In this document: positions 34,800-45,835 of the stretch, piece after piece
How the letters are laid out: each line of letters opens with the position of its first letter
Numbering within the stretch: the first letter of the stretch is position 1
Assembly (NCBI RefSeq): GCF_900700375.1
Contig: NC_041708.1
Span: 37,191,204 to 37,255,203, forward strand
Direction of reading: 5' to 3'
Length of the DNA stretch: 64,000 nt
DNA from: Denticeps clupeoides
Lineage: Eukaryota; Chordata; Actinopteri; Clupeiformes; Denticipitidae
The notes under the pieces: model-generated
What the model was told of the DNA's origin: nothing
Databases searched by the model: none
What the model saw: the letters and a program-made list of their open reading frames with translations, nothing else
Made by a program: the position numbers and the translations under genes

Positions 34800-35514
34800 G
34801 TAAGTGTAACATGGTAGGATGGTGTGATTTTACCACAAAACAATGTCCCTGGATTCAGTGAAGGCACAGGCTTTGCACATACTGCATGTCAACAAGCACA
34901 AATTTTTGTACTCAGTGCATTGATCAAACTAATATTGATCAATACACTGTATGTGGAAGATTGACTTTGTATTGACTGCTTCAGTGATGATTAATTGTGA
35001 TGTAAACTAATTGGAAAGTGTAAGGAGTGCAGTGTGTACATAAAATATGTTGAATCTGTTTATTGTCTTTGGAAATTAGATAAATGGTAAACAAAATTTG
35101 GAGGTTGTTATTTCTGTTGGATTTTTCTTTTCATTCTGCATTCCAGTTGGTGAGTGCCAGCAAAACAGTACAGGTATATTGCTAGAAAGGTTCATGTGTA
35201 CCAAGAGAACAATGGAGAAAATAGGACCATAGTAACATAGATGTATTCATGTAGGCATCACTACTGTTTTACACTGGAACTAAAAAATGACTTAAAGAAT
35301 TTCAGAGGAAAGGCATTTTTTAAATGTTTCTGTGAGTTTGCATTATGAAGTACAACTTTTACAGCTTTTCCCTGATGAACAGCTCAACACTGCCACCTTC
35401 TGAATCACAACTAGAACACCAAAGTTTTACAAAAGTGGTGAATAAAAGCTATTTACTGTACTAAAACAGAAAAATTGCCTATGTTGACAGTTATCATGTT
35501 TACCTCTTTTTCAC
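34800..35514. other. Spacer between divergent G10 and G11
   Basis: No gene or known repeat seen. It would hold any regulatory DNA shared by the two divergent genes beyond the two proximal promoters. Confidence 0.45.
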
Positions 35515-35581
35515 TTAGCCACGTCAGGAGTTTGCTCACAATAGGAGGTACTTGTATATGGGGGCTTTCCAGGTATAAATA
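35515..35581 (+). promoter_or_regulatory. G11 promoter
   Basis: TTAGCCACGTCAGG (35515-35528), CACAATAGGAGG (35538-35549) and TATAAATA (35574-35581) after TTTCCAGG. Confidence 0.65.
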
Positions 35582-35639
35582 TACGGTTTTCTACCTCCAT
35601 GATATCAGTGCAGCAAGAGCAGCCTAACAGCTCAGAAAG

Positions 35640-36361
35640 ATGGGTAAAAAGAACACCCCTGCCAACATGAACTCTGGAAAGGTAAGAAATTTTCAACATT
35701 TCATATCACTGTTAGTAATGTGTGCAATCGCTAAAAATAAATGCAAAACCTTTCAGGTCACCTTCTATGAGGAGAGGAACTTCATGGGACGTTCCTGGGA
35801 CTGTATGGGCGACTGTGCCGACATGCACTCCTACATGAGCCGCTGCCACTCCTGCAGGGTGCACAGTGGCTGCTTCATGGTCTACGACCAGGCCAACTAC
35901 ATGGGTAACGGCTACTTCATGAGGAGGGGCGAGTACGGCGACTACATGAACATGTTTGGATGGAACAACTGCATCAGGTCCTGCCGCTGGATCCCCATGG
36001 TAAATATATATTTCTGACCAAAAGGGAACGATTATTGCATTGAATTACTTTGTCATAATTGCTTATGCCAATTGCCCAACAGTACAGAGGAAACTACAGA
36101 ATGAGGATCTACGATAGAAATGACTTCGGAGGCCAGATGTACGAGTTCATGGACGACTGTGACAACTGCATGGACCGCTACCGCATGAACGGCTGCATGT
36201 CCTGTCATGTGATGGACGGCCACTGGCTCATGTACGAGCAGCCCCACTACAGAGGCAGGATGTGGTACTTCGGACCTGGAGAGTACAGGAACTTCATGAA
36301 TATGGGCTGGGGCAACATGCGCTTCATGAGCATGAGGCGTGTCATGGATTCCTGGTACTAA
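35640..36361 (+). CDS. Gamma-M crystallin, G11 (3 exons), MGK start
   Basis: Exons 35640-35681, 35757-35999 and 36083-36361; 187 residues. Exon 1 encodes [14 protein letters not shown]: it begins MGK, like classical gamma-crystallins, is basic, and ends SGK where the others end MGR. Exon 2: [25 protein letters not shown] and SCRWIPM, with Trp before IPM as in G16. Exon 3: [13 protein letters not shown]. Intron 2 begins GTAAATATATATTTCTGAC and is nearly identical to those of G12 to G15, while exon 1 and intron 1 are not, so the gene is a mosaic. AATAAA is at 36368-36373. Confidence 0.95.
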
Positions 36362-36379
36362 ATAATTAATAAATGATTA

Positions 36380-36708
36380 TTTAAAGATTGATTTGCATCT
36401 ATTTTACTTAGTTTTTATTTTAAAATGATTGATTTCAAATATTTGTTCAGCAAAAAAAATTATATATATAAATTTATAAAACGGGAAAATGTAAAATTAT
36501 ATAAAATTATATAATCTATAAAATCTATATTTAGTTCTAAAACACAGTTCAGAAATACATTCCTAATAATTGGAAGTGCATCAGAAGAATGTGTTCATAA
36601 CTCTGTAAAGAAGGATTTGGCCTCTGAACTTGCAAGAAGTAATGGAGGTAATGCAAGTAAATCAACACATCTTTGTAACGTCACGCTGTTGGAAGGAGGC
36701 ACAGGTGA

Positions 36709-36739
<31 letters not shown>

Positions 36740-36844
36740 CAGGTAAAAAATGCAGCAAACATTCGGGTCAAAGCATGTCATGGGAGTGCGAAAAAAAAGC
36801 AATTTAACATTCTTAAAACCCCCAAAAACGTCAATATGTTCAGA
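36380..36844. other. Intergenic with a poly(A) run
   Basis: A run of about 25 A at 36715-36739 may mark the end of an unrecognised retroposed sequence. No gene. Confidence 0.4.
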
Positions 36845-37280
36845 ACAATGCGGTCGGGAGTCTGATGCGAGTGAGGAACACTACAAGATGTCCCTCCTTA
36901 TGTTTCAATGTCTGCATGGTAATGCACCTCCAGATCTAACAGAACTCGACCCCCCAATGTCACTCATGCACTCTCCATTCTTCCAACACTCACCTTCTCC
37001 ACCCTCCTGGGGATAGGGCCTTTTCCAGCATGGCCTCAAGACTGTGGAACCTCCACATTTGAGGGCTCCACAGGATGTGACATGCTTTAAGAAAAGCCTG
37101 AAAACGTTTTTATTTAGCAAATATAGTTTTTTTTGCTAATTGTCAATGTGGTATTCCTCTCAGGTTTTTAAATGCTCTATAATACTATTTCATTGTCTGT
37201 ATGCACTTTGCAATTTTTTTGTTAAATGTAAAGTGCATTGTAAATAAAATGTATTATTATTATTATTATTATTATTATAA
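36845..37280 (+). mobile_element. LINE 3' end, plus strand
   Basis: The plus-strand peptides MFQCLHGNAPPDLTELDPP and then CFKKSLKTFLFSK (in another frame) match the region after the RT domain of L2/CR1-like elements, followed by an untranslated tail ending in a TTA microsatellite (37250-37278), as such LINEs often do. Heavily 5'-truncated and frameshifted. Confidence 0.75.
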
Positions 37281-37284
37281 AACA

Positions 37285-37806
37285 GCCCACTGCGCTTCTT
37301 GAAGGGAGGTGAGCCTGGGAGCTCAGCCAGCCTCTCCTTGTGTTTCTAGCAAGGAAGCGGGCTAGAGAACTCCGATGCCTCCTCCCTGTGCATCCAGCAT
37401 GGCTGCGAGCCTGGAGACAAAACAGCACCCACCCTGACATTGGGGGGGGGTGCCCCAGCCCATTTCTCTGACTCCTGTCCTGTCTTGGTGCATTGCCCCA
37501 GCCCATCCTTGGTTACAAGTCACCTGGATGTAAGGACCACATTGCTCCTCTAGGCATTATGCCCCTTTGTCCCACCTCCTTCCAGCCTTGGGGATTTCCA
37601 ACCTGGAGTCCCTAACACATACTGCATCCCCCCTTAATATCTGGGTTAAGCGCACCACAGCAAAACCCCCCCGGACTAAACAAGGGGACACATGAGCCCA
37701 GCCAGCCTGAGATTTGTGGCCCTGGGCTGGTGCAGTAGGGTCAGGGGCGTCACCCAAGGGCATCGAGGGATGACAAGAGGGGACAGACGGACACAAAAAG
37801 ACACAA

Positions 37807-37809
<3 letters not shown>
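37285..37809. other. GC-richer unassigned segment
   Basis: It is more GC-rich than its surroundings, with a run of G at 37441-37450. It is probably an unrecognised repeat; no coding domain seen. Confidence 0.35.

Positions 37810-37882
<73 letters not shown>
37810..37882. repeat. CA microsatellite
   Basis: An uninterrupted AC/CA tract of about 72 bases. Confidence 0.95.
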
Positions 37883-37885
<3 letters not shown>

Positions 37886-37982
37886 ATAGCAAAAAAACAT
37901 GATCACCTGGTTCTGGTCCAGGATTCCCTATGGGAACATTTAAGGCGGGGTCAGGTGAGGCATAGTCAGGACCAATAGGACT

Positions 37983-38222
37983 GGGGCAGTGGTGGACTTG
38001 CAGTTAAGGAAGTGGCCCCGCAATCAGAAGGTTGCCGGTTCGAATCCTGATCTGCCAAGGTGCCACTGAGCAAAGCACCGTCCCCACACACTGCTCCCCG
38101 GGCGCCTGTCATGGCTGCCCACTGTTCACCAAGGGTGATGGGTTAAATACAGAGGACACATTACGTTGTGTCACCGTGTGCTGTGCTGCTGTGTTTCACA
38201 ATGACCATCACTTCACTTTCAC
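37983..38222 (+). repeat. tRNA-derived SINE, family A, near full length
   Basis: GGGGCAGTGGTGGACTTGCA head (box A altered), GGTTGCCGGTTCGAATCC box B, and a complete body ending ACCATCACTTCACTTTCACT. Confidence 0.88.
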
Positions 38223-38282
38223 TTCGATTTGTGTCGACACTGCTACTGTCAGACCCACTGAAAACGGTGGTGGCTATCAACA

Positions 38283-38700
38283 AGATTTATTTCTTATACG
38301 GCTTGTCAGGATTGGCTCCAGGTGATCGCTACAGCTGAAGCCAATTCTGACCACCTTTATAAGACTGTAACTCCGCCCCTTCCGCAGCTCCGACATTTTA
38401 GTGGACACTGGCATGAACTTGACCTGGAAACGGTGTACTTGTATTTTGAGTTCTGGCAATCGGCACACGCCTGCGGGCTCGTTTATGTTGTTCCCCGTTT
38501 AAGTTTCATAGTTTTTCGGCCACCGTGCTGCGTTTCTTTATTGTTTATTAATTAAAACCCCTTTCCCAATATGTCCCGCCTCTGCGCTTCCTTCCCCCAT
38601 CAGCTCGCCAGCGTGACACAGCTCATAATCACATACAGTATGTCTCAAAAGGCTTTGACAGACACTACAGTTGACACCCCCCACACTTGAACCTAATCCA
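38283..38700 (+). repeat. Dispersed repeat C interrupted by a solo LTR
   Basis: The words AGATTTATTTCTTATACGG before the LTR and AATCACATACAGTATGTCTC after it are contiguous in the uninterrupted copy at 53290-53395 (TTTATTTCTTATATAGC then AATCACATACAGTATG). Both copies continue to GTTGACACCCCCCACACTTG. This shows an insertion into an existing repeat. Confidence 0.75.
38304..38618. mobile_element. Solo LTR inserted in repeat C
   Basis: Starts TGTCAGGATTGGCTCC and ends CTCGCCAGCGTGACA. Flanking 5-mers CGGCT and CAGCT agree at four of five positions, and the empty site is seen in the copy at 53290. About 315 bp, no coding content. LTR-retroelement family not assigned. Confidence 0.65.
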
Positions 38701-38771
38701 CACAAAAAAATGTTGGGAAGGAGTGATACAGAGAAGGACGCCCTTCCAGGGTAGAGTGAGCCTGTAATTGG

Positions 38772-39105
38772 TGTCAGTGCAGGTTTGGTGATGAATTGTC
38801 TAAGAAGAGAAAAAAAGTCCAACACGTGTGGCACAAACTGTGGCCATAAGGCCATAAGGATGCTGAACCAGGTCATTCCAACACACCTCACACCTCCCAA
38901 CCCGACCATCTGAATGCCCAGGGATCAATACATATAGGTTCACACATCAAAACAACACAGATGTTAAGGACCCGACAAGGATGAAGCACAAAAGGCAAAC
39001 ATTTATACAGCTTCACACGATCGGGATAATTGGAGACATGAACACAACAGAACTCCAGCTTGAATTGCGGAGCCGGAGTGCCCCGTCCGGAGTCAGTTCC
39101 TGACA
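38772..39105. mobile_element. Possible LTR-derived segment
   Basis: TGTCAGTGCAGG start and CAGTTCCTGACA end, with weak flank similarity (ATTGG and ATTCT). The ends could be coincidental. Confidence 0.3.
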
Positions 39106-39211
39106 ATTCTGTTTCTTTTCTCTTGTCCTGACCAGTACAGCATGTAAAAAACTAGTATTGGATTTGATCTGAATGACTTTGCCTTCTTCTCTTTGAAAGC
39201 CACTATTCCAC

Positions 39212-39278
39212 TTTGCCAGGTCAGGTTTTTACACATAATGGGAGGCACTCATCCTTTGGGTTAGGCCAGGTATAAAAG
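39212..39278 (+). promoter_or_regulatory. G12 promoter
   Basis: TTTGCCAGGTCAGG (39212-39225), ACACATAATGGGAGG (39231-39245, SOX-like core altered to ATAAT) and TATAAAAG (39271-39278) in GGCCAGGTATAAAAGTAAGG. Confidence 0.65.
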
Positions 39279-39338
39279 TAAGGGTTACACCATCAGGAGG
39301 ACAGTGCAGCAACAGCAGCCTAACAACTCAGAATCACC

Positions 39339-40064
39339 ATGAGTAACAGCCCCAGCAACATGAACATGGGCAGGGTAAGAAAATTATGGATTTATTTATA
39401 TTTTAACCATGATAGTTTAAGAGTGTGTATGACTATTATGATTTTCAAATCCATTCCAGGTCACCTTCTACGAGGAGAGGAACTTCATGGGACGTTCCTG
39501 GGACTGTATGGGCGACTGTGCCGACATGCACTCCTACATGAGCCGCTGCCACTCCTGCAGGGTGCACAGTGGCTGCTTCATGGTCTACGACCAGGCCAAC
39601 TACATGGGTAACAGCTACTTCATGAGGAGGGGCGAGTACGGTGACTACATGAACATGTTTGGATGGAACAACTGCATCAGGTCCTGCCGCTATATCCCCA
39701 TGGTAAATATATATTTCTGACAAAAAGGGAACGATTATTGCATTGAATTACTTTGTCATAATTGCTTATGCCAATTGGCCAACAGTACAGAGGAAACTAC
39801 AGAATGAGGATCTACGATAGAAACGACTTCGGAGGCCAGATGCACGAGTTCATGGACGACTGTGACAACTGCATGGACCGCTACCGCATGAACGGCTGCA
39901 TGTCCTGTCATGTGATGGACGGCCACTGGCTCATGTACGAGCAGCCCCACTACAGAGGCAGGATGTGGTACTTCGGACCTGGAGAGTACAGGAACTTCAT
40001 GAATATGGGCTGGGGCAACATGCGCTTCATGAGCATGAGGCGTGTCATGGATTCCTGGTATTAA
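39339..40064 (+). CDS. Gamma-M crystallin, G12 (3 exons), shortest lead
   Basis: Exons 39339-39374, 39460-39702 and 39786-40064; 185 residues. Exon 1 has only 12 codons ([12 protein letters not shown]), two fewer than most, so the lead tolerates length change. Exon 2: [32 protein letters not shown]. Exon 3: [13 protein letters not shown]. Intron 2 is almost identical to that of G11 and G13. AATAAA is at 40071-40076, directly after the stop. Confidence 0.95.
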
Positions 40065-40079
40065 GTGTTTAATAAACTA

Positions 40080-42755
40080 CAAATGTAAGACTTATAATAC
40101 TTGTGTTTCACTCATTTTTTTCTTCATTTTCATAATAATGAAAAAAAAAACATTAGCTGTTGCTTTAATAAGAGCTGCACACTTACTGATCTTCAGATAT
40201 AAAGAATTTGCTCTCAAACCAAAATTGTTGAAAGAAAAAGGAAACCTTTCATAACAGAAGTTACCTTTTATAGATTCTAGCCCTGTTCTGTATATTGGCC
40301 AATGGATTTCTGGAATATCCAGACCCATGATAACAAACACATCATCTACATACTCACATTTCAATGTAGGTGTTTTTCATTTTACACAGGTTACTGTACA
40401 ATACCAGCAATAGTCATAAAAGTACAATATTACAAAAAAACAAGCAATCGAAGAAGAGGAAATTTACTAGATAAGCATGATACCAGATAAATTAAATTCC
40501 TTCTGGAATTTCTAGAGATTTTCTGTGAAAAGTCTTTGATTTGTCTTTGTTTAGTGCAAGATGAGGTATTTTTTTGCTTTGTATGAAGCTGAGAGCAAAA
40601 AAACACCACTCAAAATGTTTGATATATATTTTTTATTCTCTATTGTTGGGTTAGACACATTTCCAGTCATTGTTTTGAGCAATGGCTTTCAAATGGCTTC
40701 TTCCTGATGACTAATGAAGAAGTACACCGCATTCACTTTACTCCTAGAAAAACCTCCAGTGAAAAGTTCTGCGATAGTGGCCACTGTGCTGCAACTTCCA
40801 TTCCGCCTGGTTCCGTTTCACATTTCAATCTTGGGCCCTTTGAGGACAAGAAGACAAGAGACTAATTGAGATCAGGCCAGCCTAAAACCAGCGCAGAACC
40901 ATCTAACTAACCTGGACTGACCTGACAGTTGCATTGTCCCAGCAGCCCCTCTCCATTTGCCACACGTTCTACATGCCTCGCCAACAGTCTCCGCCAAGCC
41001 GCAAATACTTTGTGGGAAAGCGTCCGTTCAGGGGCGCTTGAGGTCGATGCTTCGGTGATGACACTTTCTGTCCTGCTTCGGCATCTCTTGCTCTGATCCC
41101 TGAGCTTCACTGCCCTCAAGAAAGGGAGACAAGAGGCGCACTCAGGCCAGGCCAGTAAAACACACTTCCAACGAATGGCCATTCCGACCGCAGGCGTACC
41201 TGCTACAGCTGCTTCTTCTACGAAGACTCCAGGCTCTCCTGCATCTTGGCGAGTGGCTTAGTAGCGTCCACGCCAGCGGCTTTCCTGAAGATTCCGAACC
41301 CTGCCACACAGTAGGGGCTAAAACGCAGAGCCTCAAACTGCGCCGTCACCCGGTCATGCGCCTCTCCGCTCTTCGGATGACCCAGTGACAAAAAAAAACG
41401 CACACAAAACAACAACGACAATACAACACAGTCATGACTAATCTCCACCCCCTTCTGTCCCCCCAACAGCGGGCGAGTTCGCCCCTGCACGGCCTTCCTG
41501 AACACTGCCGGTGCCGTTCATTGTACCAGCCACAATGGGGCAGCCTGGTTTTGTACAAGCCTGCTTATCCTTCGATTTATGCACTTTGGGCTTCGTTTCG
41601 GTTTGGCTGACCTTAATAAGGGTATCCAGCCAATGGAGGCATAACATCTATGATCTTGCCTTCCCTTTTTCCCCACGGACCCATCAACAGTACAGCTTTT
41701 GGCTCTGTGTTCTGGTGCTGCACTGAAAAGCTTTCAGAAACCTTTTTTGTACTAAGATGAGTGGGGACAGAAATCAACTCTACACTGCAAATCATACAGA
41801 TTCATAAACCCTCATATTCAGTAGGTGTTGTTCACAGTTTCGGGGGAGATGTGGAATTTGAAGCCGTTGTGTGTTGGGAGTGGTCACGAATGCCAAAATT
41901 CTCCATTTCTTGAATTAAAGCACCAATAACCTGCATGCTTTACGTAGAAGTGGGTGTGGTCTTGAAAATGTCTATGATGGCTCACGAACAAGGTGTATAA
42001 CTGGGTGTGTGACATATTGGTGGAAGGAAAATTAAATGACCCAGAATGCAGAAGAATCCAAAGTGACAGCTGTCAGTCATATCCACATATTCCACATAAT
42101 CCTTCAAATTCATTACTTAAGTCTTTACGTTTTTAAGTGTTCAAGTCTTCATTAAAATCTTTTGAGTTTCAGAGATAAACAGTATAATATCAGAATAAAT
42201 CTACAAAACAATTTCAGCCATTACTGAAATGAATACATTTTTTACAGATTTTTTAAAAATTGCATTTAGTATTGAACTTTGATGGTCATTTGTTTGAATT
42301 TCTTTTCTTGCTCTCAGAAAATTAGATCTTAATCAATACAAAGCATGAAAAAAAAATGCTGTTCCATGTCTCAAAATCTGAGATCTTATGAGTACTGGAT
42401 TCAAGCCATTTCCTCAGCATAGAACATGAATGGCATGCTCTGGAATCAGTTTTGGATGTTTGCATTCTGTCCATTTAGATATGTAGGCCTTGTTCTAAGC
42501 AGAAAACAATACAACAGTTCACAGTTTAGTCAATGAAGTCACACCGGATTTTTTTTTCCAAATGCATTTTTAATAAATGATAACACTACCATATTTGTTC
42601 TCACTTGGAAAAGTATGACTGCTTCTTTGTGGAAGTCACTCCATGCTTACTCTATGCTCCTTCAAAAAAATATGAAAATCTCTCCAGCAAAGGTTAGATA
42701 ATACTAGTAAAAAACTAAAATGAAGAACTTCAATGCTCCTCTCTTTATAGACCCA
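40080..42755. other. 2.7 kb without a recognised gene
   Basis: 40700-41760 is GC-richer and has overlapping frames on the minus strand, none with a domain I recognise and none with a conserved start or splice context. The rest is AT-rich. It is the largest stretch of unexplained DNA between two intact crystallin genes. Confidence 0.4.
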
Positions 42756-42823
42756 GCTTGCCAAGTCAGGGGTTTTTCCACAATAAGAGGTCAGTTTCTT
42801 TTGGGTGGAGCCAGGTATAAAAC
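42756..42823 (+). promoter_or_regulatory. G13 promoter
   Basis: GCTTGCCAAGTCAGG (42756-42770), CCACAATAAGAGG (42778-42790) and TATAAAAC (42816-42823). The leader GTGCAGCAACAGCAGCC follows, shared with G12 and G14 to G17. Confidence 0.7.
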
Positions 42824-42880
42824 TAAAGGATTCTAGAGGAGTAGAGCAGTGCAGCAACAGCAGCCGACCAGCTCAGAAAA

Positions 42881-43609
42881 ATGAGTAACACCAGCAGCGA
42901 CACCAACATGAACATGGGCAGGGTAAGACATAACAAATGAAGTCTAGTTATTTAATTTCTTTCATCCATTAATTTGTCATTCTTTATTGTCCAATGTTTT
43001 TCAGGTCACCTTCTACGAGGACAGGAACTTCATGGGACGTTCCTGGGACTGTATGGGTGACTGTTCTGACATGCACTCCTACATGAGCCGCTGCCACTCC
43101 TGCAGGGTGCACAGTGGCTGCTTCATGGTCTACGATGGCATGAACTACATGGGTAACAGCTACTTCATGAGGAGGGGCGAGTACGGTGACTACATGAACA
43201 TGTTTGGATGGAACAACTGCATCAGGTCCTGCCGCTATATCCCCATGGTAAATATATATTTCTGACAAAAAGGGAACGATTATTGCATTAAATTACTTTG
43301 TCATAATTGCTTATGCCAATTGCCCAACAGTACAGAGGAAACTACAGAATGAGGATCTACGATAGAAATGACTTTGGAGGCCAGATGTACGAGTTCATGG
43401 ACGACTGTGACAACTGCATGGACCGCTACCGCATGAACGGCTGCATGTCCTGTCATGTGATGGACGGCCACTGGCTCATGTACGAGCAGCCCCACTACAG
43501 AGGCAGGATGTGGTACTTCGGACCTGGAGAGTACAGGAACTTCATGAATATGGGCTGGGGCAACATGCGCTTCATGAGCATGAGGCGTGTCATGGATTCT
43601 TGGTACTAA
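42881..43609 (+). CDS. Gamma-M crystallin, G13 (3 exons)
   Basis: Exons 42881-42922, 43005-43247 and 43331-43609; 187 residues. Lead [14 protein letters not shown]; Asp7 marks the G13 to G17 subgroup. Exon 2: [25 protein letters not shown] (an additional Met in the loop), SCRYIPM. Exon 3: [13 protein letters not shown]. Intron 1 (GTAAGACATAAC...AATGAAGTCTAGTTATTT) is the subgroup type. AATAAA lies about 10 nt after the stop. A damaged copy of its exon 3 and 3' flank follows at 43778. Confidence 0.96.
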
Positions 43610-43777
43610 ATAATTAAATAAAATTAAATAATTTAGGACTAATGTTTGTGTTTTCATTATTTGAAAAAAATAGAATTGATGTTGCAGATTGTAAAGAACA
43701 AAATTCCCCTCTTACTCCAGTGTGCAGTTAGAAACTATGGACACCATCAGGTTCCACTGGTTATTTAAATTTGTGCA

Positions 43778-43893
43778 TATCCTGTCATGTGATGTGGTAC
43801 TTCGGACCTGGAGAGTACAGGAGCTTCATGAATATGGGCTGGGGCAACATGCGCTTCATGAGAATGAGGCGAACAATGTATTTCTGGTACTAG
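43778..43893 (+). pseudogene. Gamma-M crystallin exon 3 fragment
   Basis: It aligns to exon 3 from CMSCHVM to the stop at 43891-43893, but 48 nt are missing between GTGATG and TGGTACTTCGG, an in-frame loss flanked by the microhomology GATG. The end reads [11 protein letters not shown] instead of [11 protein letters not shown]. The flank ATTGATGTTGCAGATTGTAAAGAACAAAATT (as ATTGATTTTGC...) occurs on both sides (43675 and 43954), so the unit arose by tandem duplication of the G13 3' end. No exon 1 or 2 is present. Confidence 0.9.
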
Positions 43894-44022
43894 ATAACAG
43901 AATAAATTTAGTCATTTATAACTAATAGTTCTAGTAATTGAATGATTCTAGAATTGATTTTGCAGATTGTAAAGAACAAAATTATTTTCCTAACCTAGTG
44001 TTCATTTAGACATATTGAGACC

Positions 44023-44136
<114 letters not shown>

Positions 44137-44139
44137 CAT

Positions 44140-45499
44140 ATATACATATATATAAATTAAATTTAGATTATATTTATTTTTAATTATCCAAATATTCAGA
44201 TACATTCAGTTGTTATTGTACTATAATAGCTTTTGGAAGCCAGGACAGTTGATATAAAGATTTCAGCTTATTCATGTTAAAACATATGTGAGGCTGTAAC
44301 CGGTCTTAGTCTCTGTGTTGTGTTTTTCGTTCGGTTCAGGTGTGTGTGGACACAAGGTGTGGAGAATGACGACGTGGTCATGTTCACATGGCAAATTGCA
44401 GTCGGGTTTATTTCTCCGGTCCCTGCTCCTGCTCCCATATGGGAAATGGAAGAGCGTGAGTCAGGACAATCAGACTCAAACTACATACAATGAACTAAGA
44501 ATTAACATACATAAAACAATATTAAACAAGCATGTCATGATTCAACATAAAAAATACACACAGAAAATTTAATCAAAAGCGAGACTATAAAGGATGCTGA
44601 GCCATCATTTCTTACCTGCTCTCATAAGAGGAATGAAAGTGAGAGAAGGAAGTAATGCAATACCTTAAATAGACGGCATGGAATGATGGGAAATGATGTC
44701 TATAAAGAAAACAGCATTAAATAAAACAAAGTAAAAACAGTACTTTTGTGTAAGTACATACAACAGACATATATATACACCTGTTACACAGCACAATGTA
44801 TTGATGTTTCTAATTTACACTCAATAGCACTGAACCCTTGAAATTCAGAGTTGCCGTTTATCTGTTTTTCCACCCTTTTCTTTCTACCCGAAAATTTGTT
44901 GTATATTTTGCTAAACATCAGGATCTTTTTATGATTAGTGGTGTATGCAATAGGCACCAATCCCAGGTCTACTAAATACTTGTGTTACTTCTGCTAGTTT
45001 CATGACCATTTCATGCTTTTCTTGTTTATTTCAAGCTTTCTAAACTATAAGTTCTATTTCTCTATATCGGACGTCCAACATTTTTGGCAAGGGCTATGTA
45101 AATTTCAATGTAAAGCATGAACTGCACTCCCTGGAACTGAACTTTGTTTTTCTGACCTGCTGTAGCAACATGTAGCACAAAGTATTTGCTTTAAATGTAG
45201 ACATTAAGTTCTCATTCCAAGCTTACAAAAATAGAACCATTTACAGACAAATACAATTAGAATATTTGATTTTATGTTTGGATAAATAATATTCATATTA
45301 AAATATTAAATTGTGTAATGAGTTTCCTGTCATGATTGATGACATGATGCCCTCTAGGTGGCCCCAAGTGGTGTTCCTACCTATCACACTATGACTATAA
45401 AAAGTTGGTGTTTTTGTTTTGTGTGTGGATGATAGGGCAAATAGGAAAAATAAAATGTAGAATTTACATTACAAATCATAACTTCTTGTAATCTGACAA
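44140..45499. other. Intergenic flank; part of the duplicated block
   Basis: 44825-45190 matches flanks at 50150-50330, 52960-53270, 61620-61800 and 62480-63010 in word order (AATTCAGAGTTG, GTTTATCTGTTT, GATATTTT-type, CTCTGGAACTG). 44293-44790 has TGTAACC...TGTTACA ends and could be an LTR piece, but no target duplication was found. Confidence 0.5.
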
Positions 45500-45528
45500 T
45501 GTGTGTGTGTGTGTGTGTGTGTATATGT

Positions 45529-45561
<33 letters not shown>

Positions 45562-45564
45562 TAG
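45500..45564. repeat. GT/GATA/GA compound microsatellite
   Basis: GT tract, then GATAGATAG, then a GA tract. Confidence 0.9.
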
Positions 45565-45711
45565 TTGAACCTCAGACAGGTTCAAACAATTTTTCAAAAC
45601 ACAGATATACTGAACATTCAAATACTACACAGAATAGACATTACTAGAAAAGGACACAAACCCTACTCTACTTCAAACAGTCTCTTTACCTTCATGTTTC
45701 TATAGACCCAC

Positions 45712-45778
45712 TTTGCCAAGTCAGGGGTTTTTCCACAATAAGAGGTCAGTTTCTTTTGGGTGGAGCCAGGTATAAAAC
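45712..45778 (+). promoter_or_regulatory. G14 promoter
   Basis: TTTGCCAAGTCAGG (45712-45725), CCACAATAAGAGG (45733-45745) and TATAAAAC (45771-45778). Nearly identical to the G13 and G17 promoters. Confidence 0.7.
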
Positions 45779-45835
45779 TAAAGGATTCTAGAGGAGTAGA
45801 GCAGTGCAGCAACAGCAGCCGACCAGCTCAGAAAA

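Noticed and set aside
37557-37906. Cys/Val-rich frames near 37.7 kb
   Set aside because: They are translations of the CA microsatellite.
40907-41647. Overlapping minus-strand frames at 41 kb as a gene
   Set aside because: Short, mutually overlapping, no recognised motifs, and explained by local GC-rich composition.
44293-44790. Solo LTR with TGTAACC...TGTTACA ends
   Set aside because: No target duplication and weak end symmetry, so I do not list it as an element.
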